Of a stretch of DNA of 64,000 nucleotides, positions 46,379 to 59,070 are shown piece by piece. The stretch is taken from positions 5,511,021 to 5,575,020 of the forward strand of contig NC_081541.1 of the NCBI RefSeq assembly GCF_901000735.1, written 5' to 3'. The DNA comes from Corylus avellana. Lineage: Eukaryota > Streptophyta > Magnoliopsida > Fagales > Betulaceae. The notes beneath the pieces were generated by a model. That model was given only the letters and a program-made list of their open reading frames with translations. It was not told the origin of the DNA and ran no database searches. Both the position numbers and the translations under genes were made by a program. The number at the start of each line of letters is the position of its first letter. Position 1 is the first letter of the stretch.

Positions 46379-49300
46379 ATGAATGACCCAAAAATGCGCG
46401 AAACTGCACTGCTACTCTGTGACGATCCCAACGACGTCGTTTCCAACAGCAAGAAGAAGAAATCAGACGACCCAGCTCATCAGCTGGTGCTCGGAGTCGG
46501 GCGTAGCCGATCCCAAGGCGGAACAAGGAGAGTGACACCAACGACGCTAACCAACTCGCCTGCCCTGACCGCCGCCGGCGCGTGCGGGTCGAGCGTGAGC
46601 GTGGAGAAGCCGCTTCCGAACGGGGATCTCTACATCGGTAGCTTCGCGGGGAGCGCGCCGCACGGATCGGGGAAGTACCTGTGGACGGACGGGTGCATGT
46701 ACGAGGGTGAGTGGCGGAGAGGGAAGGCCTCGGGAAAGGGAAGGTTCTCTTGGCCTTCTGGGGCGACTTACGAGGGGGATTTCAAGTCGGGTCGGATGGA
46801 GGGCTGCGGGACCTTCATCGGATCCGACGGGGACACTTACCGCGGGGCGTGGAGCTACGATCGGAAGCACGGGTACGGCCAGAAGCGCTACGCCAACGGG
46901 GACTACTACGAGGGGCACTGGAAGCGTAACCTGCAAGACGGGGAGGGCCGGTACGTGTGGAAGAACGGGAACGAGTACGTGGGGGAGTGGAAGAACGGCG
47001 TGATTTCCGGTCGGGGCGTGCTGATTTGGGCCAACGGGAACCGATACGACGGGGAATGGGAAAACGGCGTTCCGAAAGGGAACGGGGTTTTCACGTGGCC
47101 GGACGGGAGCTGCTACGTGGGTTGCTGGAACAAGGACCTCAAGATTCAGCTTGTGAATGGGACGTTCTATGCTGGAAATGGGCAGGGCAAAGAGCAATGC
47201 TTGAAGAACAACAATGGGGCTTTGCTGGGGGGTGAGAATTTGACAATAACGATGCGGAAGAGGTCGTCGGTGGACGGCGCGAGAGGGAGCTTGACGGACC
47301 GGAGTTTTCCTAGGATTTGCATATGGGAATCTGACGGAGAAGCCGGCGATATTACCTGCGATATAGTCGACAATGTGGAGGCCTCCATGTTTTATCGGGA
47401 CGGGACGGGGTTCGATCGCGACGGGTTTCGGCAGTTTCGACGGAATCCGTGCTGTTTCACCGGGGAGGCCAAGAAGCCCGGTCAGACGATATCCAAGGGC
47501 CATAAGAATTACGATTTGATGCTTAATCTTCAATTGGGGATTAGGTAATTTCACTGATTGATTTCTTGTTGGTTATGTTTGTTTCTGTGGGGGTTATGAA
47601 GGTGGGTATTGATTCTTATTAGTGTTTTTTTCTTTTCTTCTTTTTTTGTGTGGTAGGCACTCTGTTGGAAAACATGCGTCTATATTGCGTCAGCTGAAGC
47701 CGAGTGATTTTGATCCCAAGGAGAAGTTCTGGACGAGGTTTCCAACCGAGGGATCGAAGATTACGCCGCCCCATCAGTCAGTAGAGTTCCGCTGGAAAGA
47801 TTACTGCCCCATGGTGTTTAGGTATTGCTGGATTCCAATCGTATCTTTATATTTTGCGGTTCACATTGGAGAGCTTTGTCGGTTATGTAATAGGATATAT
47901 AAATGTTTGGTAGTGCAATGTTCTTCTATGGTGGTGAGGGTTTTTATTTATTTTCTTTTTCTGGTGGAATTTTCAGGCGTTTGAGGGTGCTATTCCAAGT
48001 AGATCCTGCCGATTATATGCTGGCTATTTGTGGGAATGATGCTCTTCGGGAGCTTTCTTCTCCGGGAAAGAGTGGAAGCTTCTTTTACCTCACTCAGGAT
48101 GATAGGTTTATGATAAAAACAGTCAAGAAATCAGAAGTCAAGGTTAGTTGCCGCCTTCTTTGACTTTTGTCTTGTAAACATGAGAGCTTGAAGGCAGTTC
48201 AATAGCATCGTTTGCATGTACATTGTTTGTTTCGAAGTGTCCAATCTACTTTCTTAATTAAGCTAGACATGTGAATCTCAAGTTTGGTTATTCTTTTTTA
48301 GGTGCTTATTAGGATGCTTCCAAGTTATTATCAACATGTTTCTCGGTATGAAAATTCCCTGGTGACAAAGTTCTTTGGGGTGCATTGTGTCAAACCGATT
48401 GGTGGCCAGAAGGTATGTCTTGTAAAAAAAATTTGAGCTATTGTTTTGGTTCATGTGGTTTGTCTGTTTCATCTGATTGTGTTGTGACTGGAGAGCAGAC
48501 CCGGTTTATCGTGATGGGCAATTTATTCTGCTCAGAATATCGTATCCATAGGCGATTTGACCTCAAAGGATCCTCTCATGGCCGCACGACAGATATGCCT
48601 GAGGGTGAGATTGATGAAACCACCACCCTCAAGGACCTTGATCTTAATTTTGTGTTTCGCCTCGAGCGGAATTGGTACCAAGAGCTCATCAAGTAAGTTC
48701 AGTGTACAATGTATCTCCCACTTCAATTTCATTACTCAGCTATCTCCATTTGGTCCTTGCATCTGTCATAATATGTGTGAAATCTTGCTCAGACAAATTG
48801 AACGAGATTGCGAGTTCTTGGAAGCAGAGAGAATCATGGACTACAGTCTTTTGGTTGGTCTTCACTTCCGTGATGACAATACATGCGAAAAAATGGGGTT
48901 ATCACCTTTCCTCTTGCGAACTGGTAATCAATTCCATCATCCTTCCATCAGAAATAATTCATGGGTTGATATATCTGTGGGGACCATAAGGATATTGAAT
49001 TGAATTTTGGTGCCCTTTGCAGGAAAAAAGGATTCATATCAAAATGAAAAGTTTATGCGTGGTTGTCGGTTCCTTGAAGCTGAGCTACAAAACATGGATC
49101 GAATTTTAGCTGGCCGGTATGTTTTTCTAACTTTTTTCTTGTTCTTTCCTAGTTTGAGCTAACTACCAAAGTGTTGCTGTGAAATGAGTCGAATAATCCT
49201 TAATGAAACTAAATATTGCATTATTATAAGTTTTAGTAAATGTTATGCCTGGTCCATTTTTTAACACTTGAAAACACTGTCAGAAATACTTGTCAGAGAA

Positions 49301-50193
49301 CATTATGGTTGAGCTTTGTCCACCTATTTTTATGGGATAAATGGTGGCCATTATTTTCTTCCATCAAATTTGAACATGTTCGTTTAATTATTGAAAGAAT
49401 TGGGTTGTCTTGGCAATTCTGTGGGTTGTTCAGTAGACAACAGTTGTGTGTGGGCCATATAAAGAGTATGGTCCTATGCTCTCACTGATAAGATTCAAAA
49501 TTCTTTTATTTTGTGTTGCTTGATAATTTCACTTCTGAATGGTTGAGGAATTTTGTTGCCATGGATGATCAGTAGTGCCCATTTTTTAACAACCAATTTT
49601 ATTCGATATAATTCATTCTAATTAAGGTAGTTTTTTTTTTTTTTTTTTTTTCCTTTTAACCAAGAGACTATTTCCAGATATTTATTCTACTCCCCTTGTG
49701 TTTCCTTTTTGGGGAGAAATGATACAAATGGGGGAATACTTTGTATGGGATGTAAAATTAGGTGGTCCCTGACTATGCAAAGATGTGATTTGGTTTTTTT
49801 ATTTTAATTGTATATGAATTCTCATGTCTATTATATGGAAAAACCATGTGTTGTGAATTGAATTGATTTGTTTTCTCTATCAGGAAGCCGCTGATCAGGT
49901 TAGGAGCGAATATGCCTGCAAGAGCAGAGCGGATGGCCAGAAGGAGTGACTTTGATCAGTATACCCCTGGCGGAATAAGCCGTTTGACTCCTTCACGCAG
50001 CGCTGAGATCTATGAAGTAGTCCTATATTTTGGGATCATCGACATTTTACAGGACTATGATATCAGCAAGAAGTTAGAACATGCCTACAAATCCTTTCAA
50101 GCTGACCCTACTTCAATTTCAGCTGTTGATCCGAAGCTCTACTCAAAGAGGTTTCAGAATTTCATAGGAAGAACCTTCATAGAAGACAGGTAG
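46379..50193 (+). CDS. Phosphatidylinositol 4-phosphate 5-kinase with MORN repeats
   Basis: It phosphorylates PI4P to PI(4,5)P2 at the plasma membrane, for vesicle traffic, actin and ion-channel control. Eight exons (46379-47544, 47657-47821, 47977-48142, 48302-48412, 48499-48692, 48793-48923, 49023-49116, 49884-50193) join in frame to 778 residues, a normal plant PIP5K length. Residues 85-268 are eight MORN repeats with an exact 23-residue period (Tyr at 85, 108, 131, 154, 177, 200, 223, 246). The lipid-kinase domain follows, with [81 protein letters not shown] and [20 protein letters not shown]. The MORN and C-terminal text is closest to Arabidopsis PIP5K1/2/3 as I recall them, not PIP5K4-6 or PIP5K9. 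Exon 1 is GC-rich, unlike the surroundings. Confidence 0.95.
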
Positions 50194-50770
50194 CACAGAG
50201 AGGGAATATTGGTATAAAAAACCAGTACTGTTGGATTGAGAACAATCCCCAAGTGAATCTGATCTGATCCCTTCTAGAGTAAAAAGACTGGTAATCATGC
50301 AGAGCTTCCTTCAGTTGTTGGAGCAAGTGCTACTCAAAAGGGTCAGAGGCCAGGCCACTGCAATGGTGTGGCCATGATATCGGTTACTTCTCGGTGGCGG
50401 GTTGTGGGAGGCGGTGCTCATGGCTGATTTTTTGAAGCTACAGCCATGGTATTATAACTTTTTGGAAGGGGCAACTACTTGTACATGCAAGGGGGAGGGA
50501 AATGTTGGGTTTTGATTTGCTTTTTCTTTTCTTAGTTAGATTTTTGTTGTACCCAAGGAATGTGAAGATTTGAAAGATAGGTATAGGGAACTGAGAACAA
50601 TGTTGCCCAGAGAGAAGATTCAAAATGGGAGGGGGGAGACTTGGGAATAAGTGAAGTGTACAGGCATATAGAAAGGAATGGATGGATAGTCTATGGAATT
50701 CCATTTTTCCATGATTATTTTTTTTGTAAGATATATTTTTTTCTTTTTTCTTTTCAGTAAAGAAATTTGT
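50194..50770 (+). other. PIP5K 3' UTR and flank
   Basis: Transcribed-looking sequence with no conserved frame. The poly-A site cannot be fixed, but T-rich DNA with several TTTTTTG runs lies near 50720-50760. Confidence 0.45.
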
Positions 50771-51589
50771 TTTGAATCAGCTTGGCAGAGAGAGGGCCCC
50801 ATGGGATTTCTCTCTCAGTCACTCTTTTGTCTGCTGTTTGCATAAATGGGGTTGCTCTCTTATGTGCTCTATCGAAATGGGGTCATTGCTTTGCTTTTGC
50901 AGTGAGAGGGTGGCATTGGGGCAGCAAGAGGAACGACATGAAAAGGAGAGAAAGCACGAGAAAGATGCGCTGGCGTTTCTTGTTTCTTCTCACTTTGTTT
51001 ACTCTTTCTTTTTCCACTGTTTTTGTTTTTCGCATCAAACTTGTTTTCAAAGAAAGCCTTGAATTTATTATACTTGGTTTTGGAAAAGTCCTGAATCCTC
51101 CCGCTATTAAATCAGGAAATACTTGCCACTTGCCAACCAAAATGGTCCCCTCCTAACTATCTATCGTCAACGTGGCAGGTAACCCCATTGTAGGTAACTG
51201 AAAGAGTTATTCCTAATAATTTGGGAGGGCAACGATGTCATTTTTGTCATTGGGACTCGTGCGAGAAGTTTTTACTTTTTACTGGTGAGGTCAAAGACAG
51301 GGGCAGAGGGAGAGGGGTAGTCCCGCCCAAATGGGGTCGAACCTCTGTTGCAGTACGCTTTGTTTCTTTTTTGACCTTGCTTCTTTTCTTTTTGGGAGCT
51401 TCTATTGTCTGGTTGCTCAGACCCAACCCACTGGTCTATCGTCTATGACACTACCTCACCAACCTAGTGTTTGGTACGGTGTTAATTTGTGTTTGCAAAT
51501 CCGAGTAATTGAATTACTAAATATTATATTATATAGATAAATTTTAACTTGAATTATTAAATTAAATGAATTAGTTTTTTCAATTTTAA

Positions 51590-51825
51590 TTTACTAATTT
51601 TGTATTAAGTTTGTGTCAGGTTTGAATGAGACATGTGTCAAAATTTACTTGTTCTTACGTCGCATGTCAGGTTTAGGTTATATCATGGCATGAAGATAAG
51701 ATTATATAGTTTAATTCTAATCATTTAATTAAATGGATTAAACCTTTATCTTTGATCTACTAATTTCGTATTGAGTTTATGAATTGTGTTAAAAATTTTC
51801 CGCTCTAATATTGAAGCCATGGCTA
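51590..51825. repeat. Dispersed AT-rich repeat
   Basis: It shares TTACTAATTTTGTATTAAG, AAGATTATATAGTTTAA and CATTTAATTAAATGGATTAA with 35770-36112. Confidence 0.45.
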
Positions 51826-54800
51826 CTTGTTCATCAATTTTGCTTTTTTTTTTTTTTTTTTTAATTAAAAAAAAAAAAAAGGATTATGATTTTCAACCAT
51901 TTGGATGACAGGATGTGTCTAAAGCTGGCTACTCAATTTTGATTTTTATTCAATTGGATGAATCAAAGGGTTGAATTCGAGCTTGCCGTGACTGAAAAAT
52001 CTGATTGGTTAATGTGTGTAATCAAACTCGATTTTGTTTCTTAAACAGCCTCCATCCTGGGAAAGATTATGAAGGAAAAGACGAAAGAAACTTCAAAAGA
52101 AGGAAATTTCCATGTTACCAGATTTCTTATGTTGAAAAATCAACCTATAATTATTTTAATTTTGTAATTTAGTGACAACATTGTCACTTCAAAATGTTTG
52201 TGATTTGTCTGTGGGAGGAGGGGGCAACCTTATGTACACAATGAAGCAACCATGAAGTGAAATGAATTTGTAATTGGTAAATGTATAAACCTTTTTTTGT
52301 ATTTTATTATTATTATATTAATAGTAAATGCATCTTTAGAGCTATGAAATATCAAAATCATTCTTGAAAAAAATTTACCATCATTGTTGCTAGAATGAAT
52401 TCCAATAATATTTAAATATTATAAAGAAAAAAAAAAAGATAATCCGGCAGAAAATTCATTTGAATACCATTAGCTAATATATATAAAAAGGTTAACTATT
52501 TTAGATTAAAATTTAGAAAGATAAGTATATACACCAACTTAAAGCAAGTTCCACAACTCATGAGGAAGATAAGGCTGCAATGTCCCCAAAAATGGCAGCC
52601 TAGTGGGTAGTATTTTGGATTACTCCACAGTTCAAAGTCGGTGAAGCGTATGCCTCTCTCTTGTAGGGTATGTCCTCCTACCTTGTAATTTTTGTCAAAA
52701 GTACTATAAGGTTGACCCCAAAAAAGAAAGGAAAAGAATGCTGCCTATCCCCTATATTTATCCTAATTAAATTCCGACCTACTCAATGCACTTTTTCTGG
52801 TGACAATTGCAATACGAAAACAATTGGTAGCAAAACCACATCGATAAGAAAGATTGCTTTTCGAAGTACGTATTTTAAGAGTTTGTTTTCGTTTGGGTAA
52901 CACGTGTTTGTGGGGAGCTTTTTTTTTTTTTTAATTTTTTATTGGAATTAAAGAAGTTTGAGGTTATTTTGAAGAATATAATAATATTCCAATCAAAATT
53001 GGGATTTTATTCTTATTAAAAAAATAATTCGCAGCTCAAGGTGGACATAATAATAAATAAATATAACTTGGTATTTGAAATTTAATTTGTAGCGAGTCAA
53101 ACTCATTTTATAATTGAAAAATTGAAAGTGGGGATTTGTGGAAGAACCCGAGGTAAACTAGAATCCATTCACCACTTGGGAGATGCGAGAGTGCGTTAGC
53201 CAATAATGCAGTGGATTACCCCAAATCCATACTTTTCACCATTTGCTTATTGTTTTTAAATATCGTAAATCCTCACAAATCTCACACAAATAAAAGCTTG
53301 AATATGGACCCTCTCGGCCTCTCCAAAAGTACAAACAAAAAAAAGTTGTTATCAGCTAAAATCGCTAGTCGCTAACTGAAAAAGAAAAAAAAAAATCAAA
53401 ACAATATCGTTTTTACAGTAATATCATATTTAAGATATTATTCATTTCCAACCCATTACATCCGTTAGCATATGTTTGAATTTTCAAACAAAAATTCAAC
53501 TTGATTCCATTACCATTTCCAACAATAAAGGGAAATTGCTAATACAAGTCTTCGACTGCTAATACAAGTCTTCGACTGCAAACATATGATAAGTCAGATG
53601 TCAATTTCGAGTCCCACTCCCACATCTAATTTTTGACTTTTAAAGGTAAAGTCTTCCACACTGCAAATCATGTTTCTCCTTAATGTTGACTCTCTACAAT
53701 TTTCCTTAATGAGGAGGATTTTTTTATTTTTTTTATTTTTTTTACTTTTGGCCCGTTTAAAAGAATTTAAAGCAAGATAACCCTTTTTAAAGTTAAATTT
53801 TTAGTTCTGTCCCTATGTGTTATCCATATCCTGAGGCAAAATTGTCTCAAATTATTATTGGATTGAAGTTAAAAAAAAAAAAAAAAAAAAAAACTTGAGA
53901 GTAATTATGTAATTTTATAAATTTGATGAAAATTAATAACGAAAGGTTTAAATTAAAATATTTTAAAACATTAAAAGAATATATTGCTAATTTTTAAATT
54001 TTAAAGTTTAAATTAAAAATTTTTTAATACCCCATAAGATAAAGTAAATTTTTTTCGAATATATACTTTTGTAGAGGATAAATAAAAAATAAATAAAAAT
54101 GGAAGAAGACAGGAGAAGCGTGAGAGCTCGGTTCTCAAAAAAAAAAGTGACGTGTAGGTGGGTGTTGGAGAGAGAGAAGGTTGGGGATGCTGGGAGTAGG
54201 CATGTCATATATAGCAGAGGGGGTGGCATTTGCTCCTTGCTGGTTCACCATTGCATGCCTAAAAAGCACAAAAGATGAAAAGAAATAAACTCTAAAAATC
54301 ATACGTACGGATATGTCATCTTTTGATGCACAGATCTACGCCTTCCCCCGTCTTTGTGGGCTTCTGTTGCCTCTTGGTGCCATGAGAGAGAGAGACAACC
54401 AAATTTACCTTACAATTCTTCTTCTACTCTCTCTCTTCCGCGATTCAACCACACTCGCCGCCTCTGCCTGACATGTTTATGCAGTCCTTGCTCTCTTTTT
54501 CTTTACTCTAAATATTTGATTTGCATTGCCATATCAATTTAATAAAATAAAAATATAATAATTTTTATTTTATTTTATTGAACAATGACATATATTATAT
54601 TCTTATGTCCCGTTTCTATTACGTCAACCTAATATGATAAAAGTAGAATAAAGATGTAATGTTTAACATTTTTCTTATTAAATTGAGGTTTTAATGCTCG
54701 GAGAAGCTTCCGAAATATCATGGCCGCATTTTGTATGGGTCATGGAATGACATGTCGTGGACATGCCTCCCAATATCTAATTTTCTTAATTTTGTATGGA

Positions 54801-55265
54801 ATCCGATGTTGTTGAAAACGTACACAACTTTGAATTTAAATGCTGGGTTTGGGTTTATCAAATTGATTAAAAATTTTAAACCATGATTTTAGGAATTGAT
54901 GTAATCAAATTGAAAACATACTCTCGGTAATTTTTTTCAACTTTATTATTTCCTTTTCTTTTTTTTTTAATCCTTTTTCTGGGCAATTTCTTGATGGATT
55001 AATTAAAGAGGTAATATTCTTGGCGCAGCCAAAAATGAAAAAAATAATAATAAAAATAAAATAAAGGAGGAAATTGCCATTAGCGTCGTCGTCAACTACC
55101 GCCCATCTGTACCTGAAGTTTCCTTCTTTAAAGACATCGCTTTATGTCGATTTTTGAAAGCTGTCAACCTTCACCAAGAAATCAATAGTAACGAAAAAAA
55201 AAGCAGACAAAAGCATCCAACATGGACTCATTAAATAATAGTTCTTAAATTGGAGGAATAAATGC

Positions 55266-55296
<31 letters not shown>

Positions 55297-55755
55297 TTGA
55301 GTTTTGACAAATAATTTTTCTTGTTTTAAAAAGTGATTAATCATTTCATAGGACAAGTAAAAAAGAACGATATTATAAAAATTGATAGAGTTCGTCAATG
55401 TATTAAATAAAAGTGGTTGAACCGCCCTTTATAGTCTTAGAGGTAACTAAAGTGATTCAATCACTCCCTCTAAGCATATTCGGCGTTGGCCAAACTCTTC
55501 AAACCATGTCATAGCCATGGCATAAGATAGTTCGGTCACCTCCAATATCAAAAAAAAAAGTGAAAGCAAAGGTGACGAACCACATCCAATGGCCATTTGG
55601 TGGTTTGATTACTCCCTTGAACCTCTTGATTGGTGCTGATGATGCACTTGTTAATGGATTTTGTTAATTTTTCTAAGTGTATAAACATATATGTTCTTTC
55701 TTTATTTACTTTTTATCACTCTTTAAAACTCAAATTTGTCAAAAACCAAAAATAC

Positions 55756-55758
<3 letters not shown>

Positions 55759-55788
<30 letters not shown>
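55759..55788. repeat. (AT)n microsatellite
   Basis: About 15 AT units. Confidence 0.95.
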
Positions 55789-55793
<5 letters not shown>

Positions 55794-56860
55794 GAAGCAC
55801 TTAGACTTTGTGTGTTGTCCATGCCTACTCTTATCCTACCTAGATCTACAGCTATGAAAGCAGCTCAACATTGACAAGGCAAGGCAAAATTTCAGCATAT
55901 GCCAACTCTTATCCTATTTGGCATGACGTGCATGTGTTGAAACTCAAGTCTTCCAATTGCTCAACATGATGTCCGTGTGCCGACCAAACAGAATTTGGCA
56001 AAATACTACACTTTACGTCCCACAATGCTTTCCTATTGATCCACATCACATGCATATATATATATATATCAATCACGCCCATACATACATACAACTCGAC
56101 CGTTGCGTGCATGCATCTTTCTCTTTCTCTTTCTCTCTTTCCTGTTCACGTACGCACATATATTCGGCAGAATATGCTTGCTTATTTGGTAGTACTCCAA
56201 AACCCAAGTTCCTCCTTTAATTTCCTGCATCATCATCTCTCCATGATCATCGAAGATACGTGCATCAATTTTCTTACTTAAACGACTACTAAATTACTAA
56301 TCCTTTTGAACTTCTCATTCTTCTTCCGAACCATGAAGTTAACGACCACTACAGTTAGGATATAAAGGCATTTTCTTGGATATCATCACTGCCATTATAT
56401 TTACCAGGGAAAATGATATATGGGCATGTTAAGTTAACCCTTTTAACTTTTTTACCCTTTTAATCATATTCGGCAACTTATTAACCTCGTATTCTCATAA
56501 TTTTACAAGTGCAAATGCCCATGCTAGTAAAGTTGAAAGATAGATGCAGGCACAGTTTTCTGTTTATGATTTTTTTTTTTTTGGGTGAGCCGTATTTGCA
56601 CAATGATACAGAGAAGATGTTACTTTCTTCGATACAAAAGTCAGAATAACAGAATAGTACTGTGATTGAGTGATATAACCGTTACTTAAGAGAGAGGCTA
56701 TTATACAACATGTCAGAAATAGCTGCCAGAAACTCTGGTTTAAGGAAAAAAACAAAGGGGAAACCTTATTTACTCCCTAACTTCCCAGCAACTAAGTCCC
56801 TCTTCAATTTTAAATTTTTTTTGTTTCAAATTCTAATCTTTCATTCACTTTCAATTATGT

Positions 56861-56972
56861 ATCACTAAGGAATAGCTCAATCAACTGAAAATCATGTTTC
56901 ATAAAACGAAGATTACTAGTTTAAATTTTTCTTTCCTCACATGTGTGGACATATAAAAAAATAAATAAAAAT
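56861..56972 (+). mobile_element. Diverged SINE of the same family as 14235
   Basis: GAATAGCTCAATCAACTGA matches the box-A region, CATGTTTCATAAAACGAAG the middle and ATTACTAGTTTAAATTTTTC the decayed box B. An A-rich tail follows GTGGACATAT. It is older than the copies in the array. Confidence 0.55.
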
Positions 56973-57844
56973 TTATGTATTAATTTTTTTGTTAACTTGA
57001 ATAGCTAGCATGTAAAATGCTTGTTCTACCCATAAGATTTTTAAAAATATAACCATGCCTTTATTTAAAAAAATTAAAAAGGACAACCGGCCGACGGGCG
57101 ACACCGTGGCCCGTGGGTCATTGTTTTTTTTTTGTAAAAAAAAAAAAAAGTTATAAAGGAATAAATTGATTCTTTTGTTCCCTCCGTAACCGTAGAGGTG
57201 ATCGAAAAGAATTGAAATATTCAAACCCCACATTACAAATTTTCAAATCATGTAATAGTTATGTTTTCTCAAATAGTTAAAACTTGGGCTATCAAAGTTA
57301 TTTTCTTGTAAATTATAGTCCAAAGCACGTTTTAGAACATGAGAGCACACCCGCCTTCGTAGTTTTATCGCACCTAACAACAATAATGAGCCCGTATGAT
57401 CATCAGTTCCTGGCCTCTAAATTCTTAAATGGGGTGCGGCCACATGTCGGGAAAGACATAATCATGCCCAACATGAGGCTTGTTTGGAGGGGGACAAGTC
57501 TTCTCCATAATTAAGTACTTTTACACTAATATTATCATTCTTCATCTACCCCAATGAAGATCGTGCAAGAAAAAAGTAAGTAGGAATTCCTGATTATGCT
57601 GTCTTCTTCAAGCGACAGCGTTTGTTATACCAATATACTTCTATTATTAGATACAGTGACTTGGGATATCACTGGATTTTCCGACCATTAATAAAATTTG
57701 CTTTTCCATGCATGTAGTTCCAATCAAACCTCTTGGGATATCATGCGATTTTATGGCAAATTTTATTGATTAATTATTCTTCTTTTTATGTTTTAAAACA
57801 TTGAGAGTATCAAATTTTATCATTTTCTTAAGAAGCTAAGCCTT

Positions 57845-58075
57845 ATTACTAGGGTTGGCAATTTAATATGTAATATTCCAATTTAACATGAACACGACAA
57901 ACAGTTTTAAGATTATGGTTTAAGTTAAACGGGTTTGGGTCATAAAACAGTCAACACGTTTAATAAATATGTCATGTTCGAATTAACATAAACAGATTGG
58001 TGGTTAACCAAGGTGACACAAATTTGATACGTGAACCTGTTTTGTCAAACTTATTTTTTACTTGATTATCACAAT
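57845..58075. repeat. Dispersed AT-rich repeat
   Basis: It starts AGGGTTGGCAATTTAATATG and includes AACGGGTTTGGGTCATAAA and CACGTTTAATAAATATGTCA, the phrase set of a common plant non-coding repeat. Confidence 0.4.
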
Positions 58076-58769
58076 TTTAAATCATTTTAATCCTCAATTC
58101 GTAAGTGTAATCCAGATATTGGCTTCATTTTCAGGCACAGAACCCGGTTTAGATTAGTTTTGATGCATCTAAAGTGTATATGCATGTTATCACATTATTA
58201 TTAAATAATTATATCTGTAAAATTTAATGGGAAGAAAAAATGTTACTAAGATAATAGAAAAAGAGAGTTAAAAATCTACTGGTGGGTGGGAAGATAATCA
58301 ATCATTGCAGCTCCTAGAAGAGAAGGAGCCAGTGCTTTATACTTGAACAAATTTGTCTTCACCTCTCCATTCATCTCCAACTGGGGAGAACCCCAGTTGG
58401 AAGAGTATTATAGAGTATGAACTGTATGATAAAAGGTTGGTGGGGTGATAATAATGTCAGTGCACGACGACACGACGTGATTTGCACCTTCGCAATAATC
58501 CAATAGTACAACAATAAATGAAAACGTGGGGGCACAATGTGATCATGAGAAGTCAATTCTAGTCAGAACAATGTAATCCGGCCAGCAAATTTGCCGGTGT
58601 TCACAAACAGCAAATTTCGGACAATCTCTCACATATACAATGAACAATTTCATTCTAGAGTTCCGATAAAAAGGAACATAAATTCCCTGACCGTAGATTT
58701 GTGAAGTTTGAGGTCATAATTAAGGGTTTGTTTGTTTGTTTATTTTTGTTTATTTATTTATTTTTTTTA

Positions 58770-59070
58770 ACGTATACAATTTAAATATGATTGATAATTT
58801 TTGACATAATTAACAATTTTAATTCAAATTCAACACAAAATAATGTGAATTGTAGCTAAAGGGTTTAACCTGTCTAATTAAATGAGATTAAGTTATACTT
58901 AATCTATACAATCTTATATCTATGCCTCGATACAATTTGAACCCAATAAGTGACGCAAAGGCTGACACACTTTTATTTTTGTAGAAAACATGAATCCGAC
59001 ACAAAAATAAGCTGACTAAAATTGAGATATTTAATTTATTTAATTAAATAGATGAAGTTTCGAAAGGATT
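58770..59070. repeat. Dispersed AT-rich repeat
   Basis: It includes TAACCTGTCTAATTAAATGA, CTATACAATCTTATATC and TTTATTTAATTAAATAGATG, related to 35770 and 51590. Confidence 0.4.

Larger units (their letters stand above)
50771..56860. other. Intergenic region, no gene seen
   Basis: AT-rich DNA with poly-T/A tracts (51845, 52918, 53870, 55268), a dispersed repeat (51590-51825), a 21-bp tandem duplication at about 53537-53578 (GCTAATACAAGTCTTCGACT) and an (AT)n run (55759-55788). Open frames are short and lack motifs. Confidence 0.5.

Noticed and set aside
57284..57514. 76-residue plus-strand frame
   Set aside because: It is a single short frame without a start context, motif or neighbouring exon.
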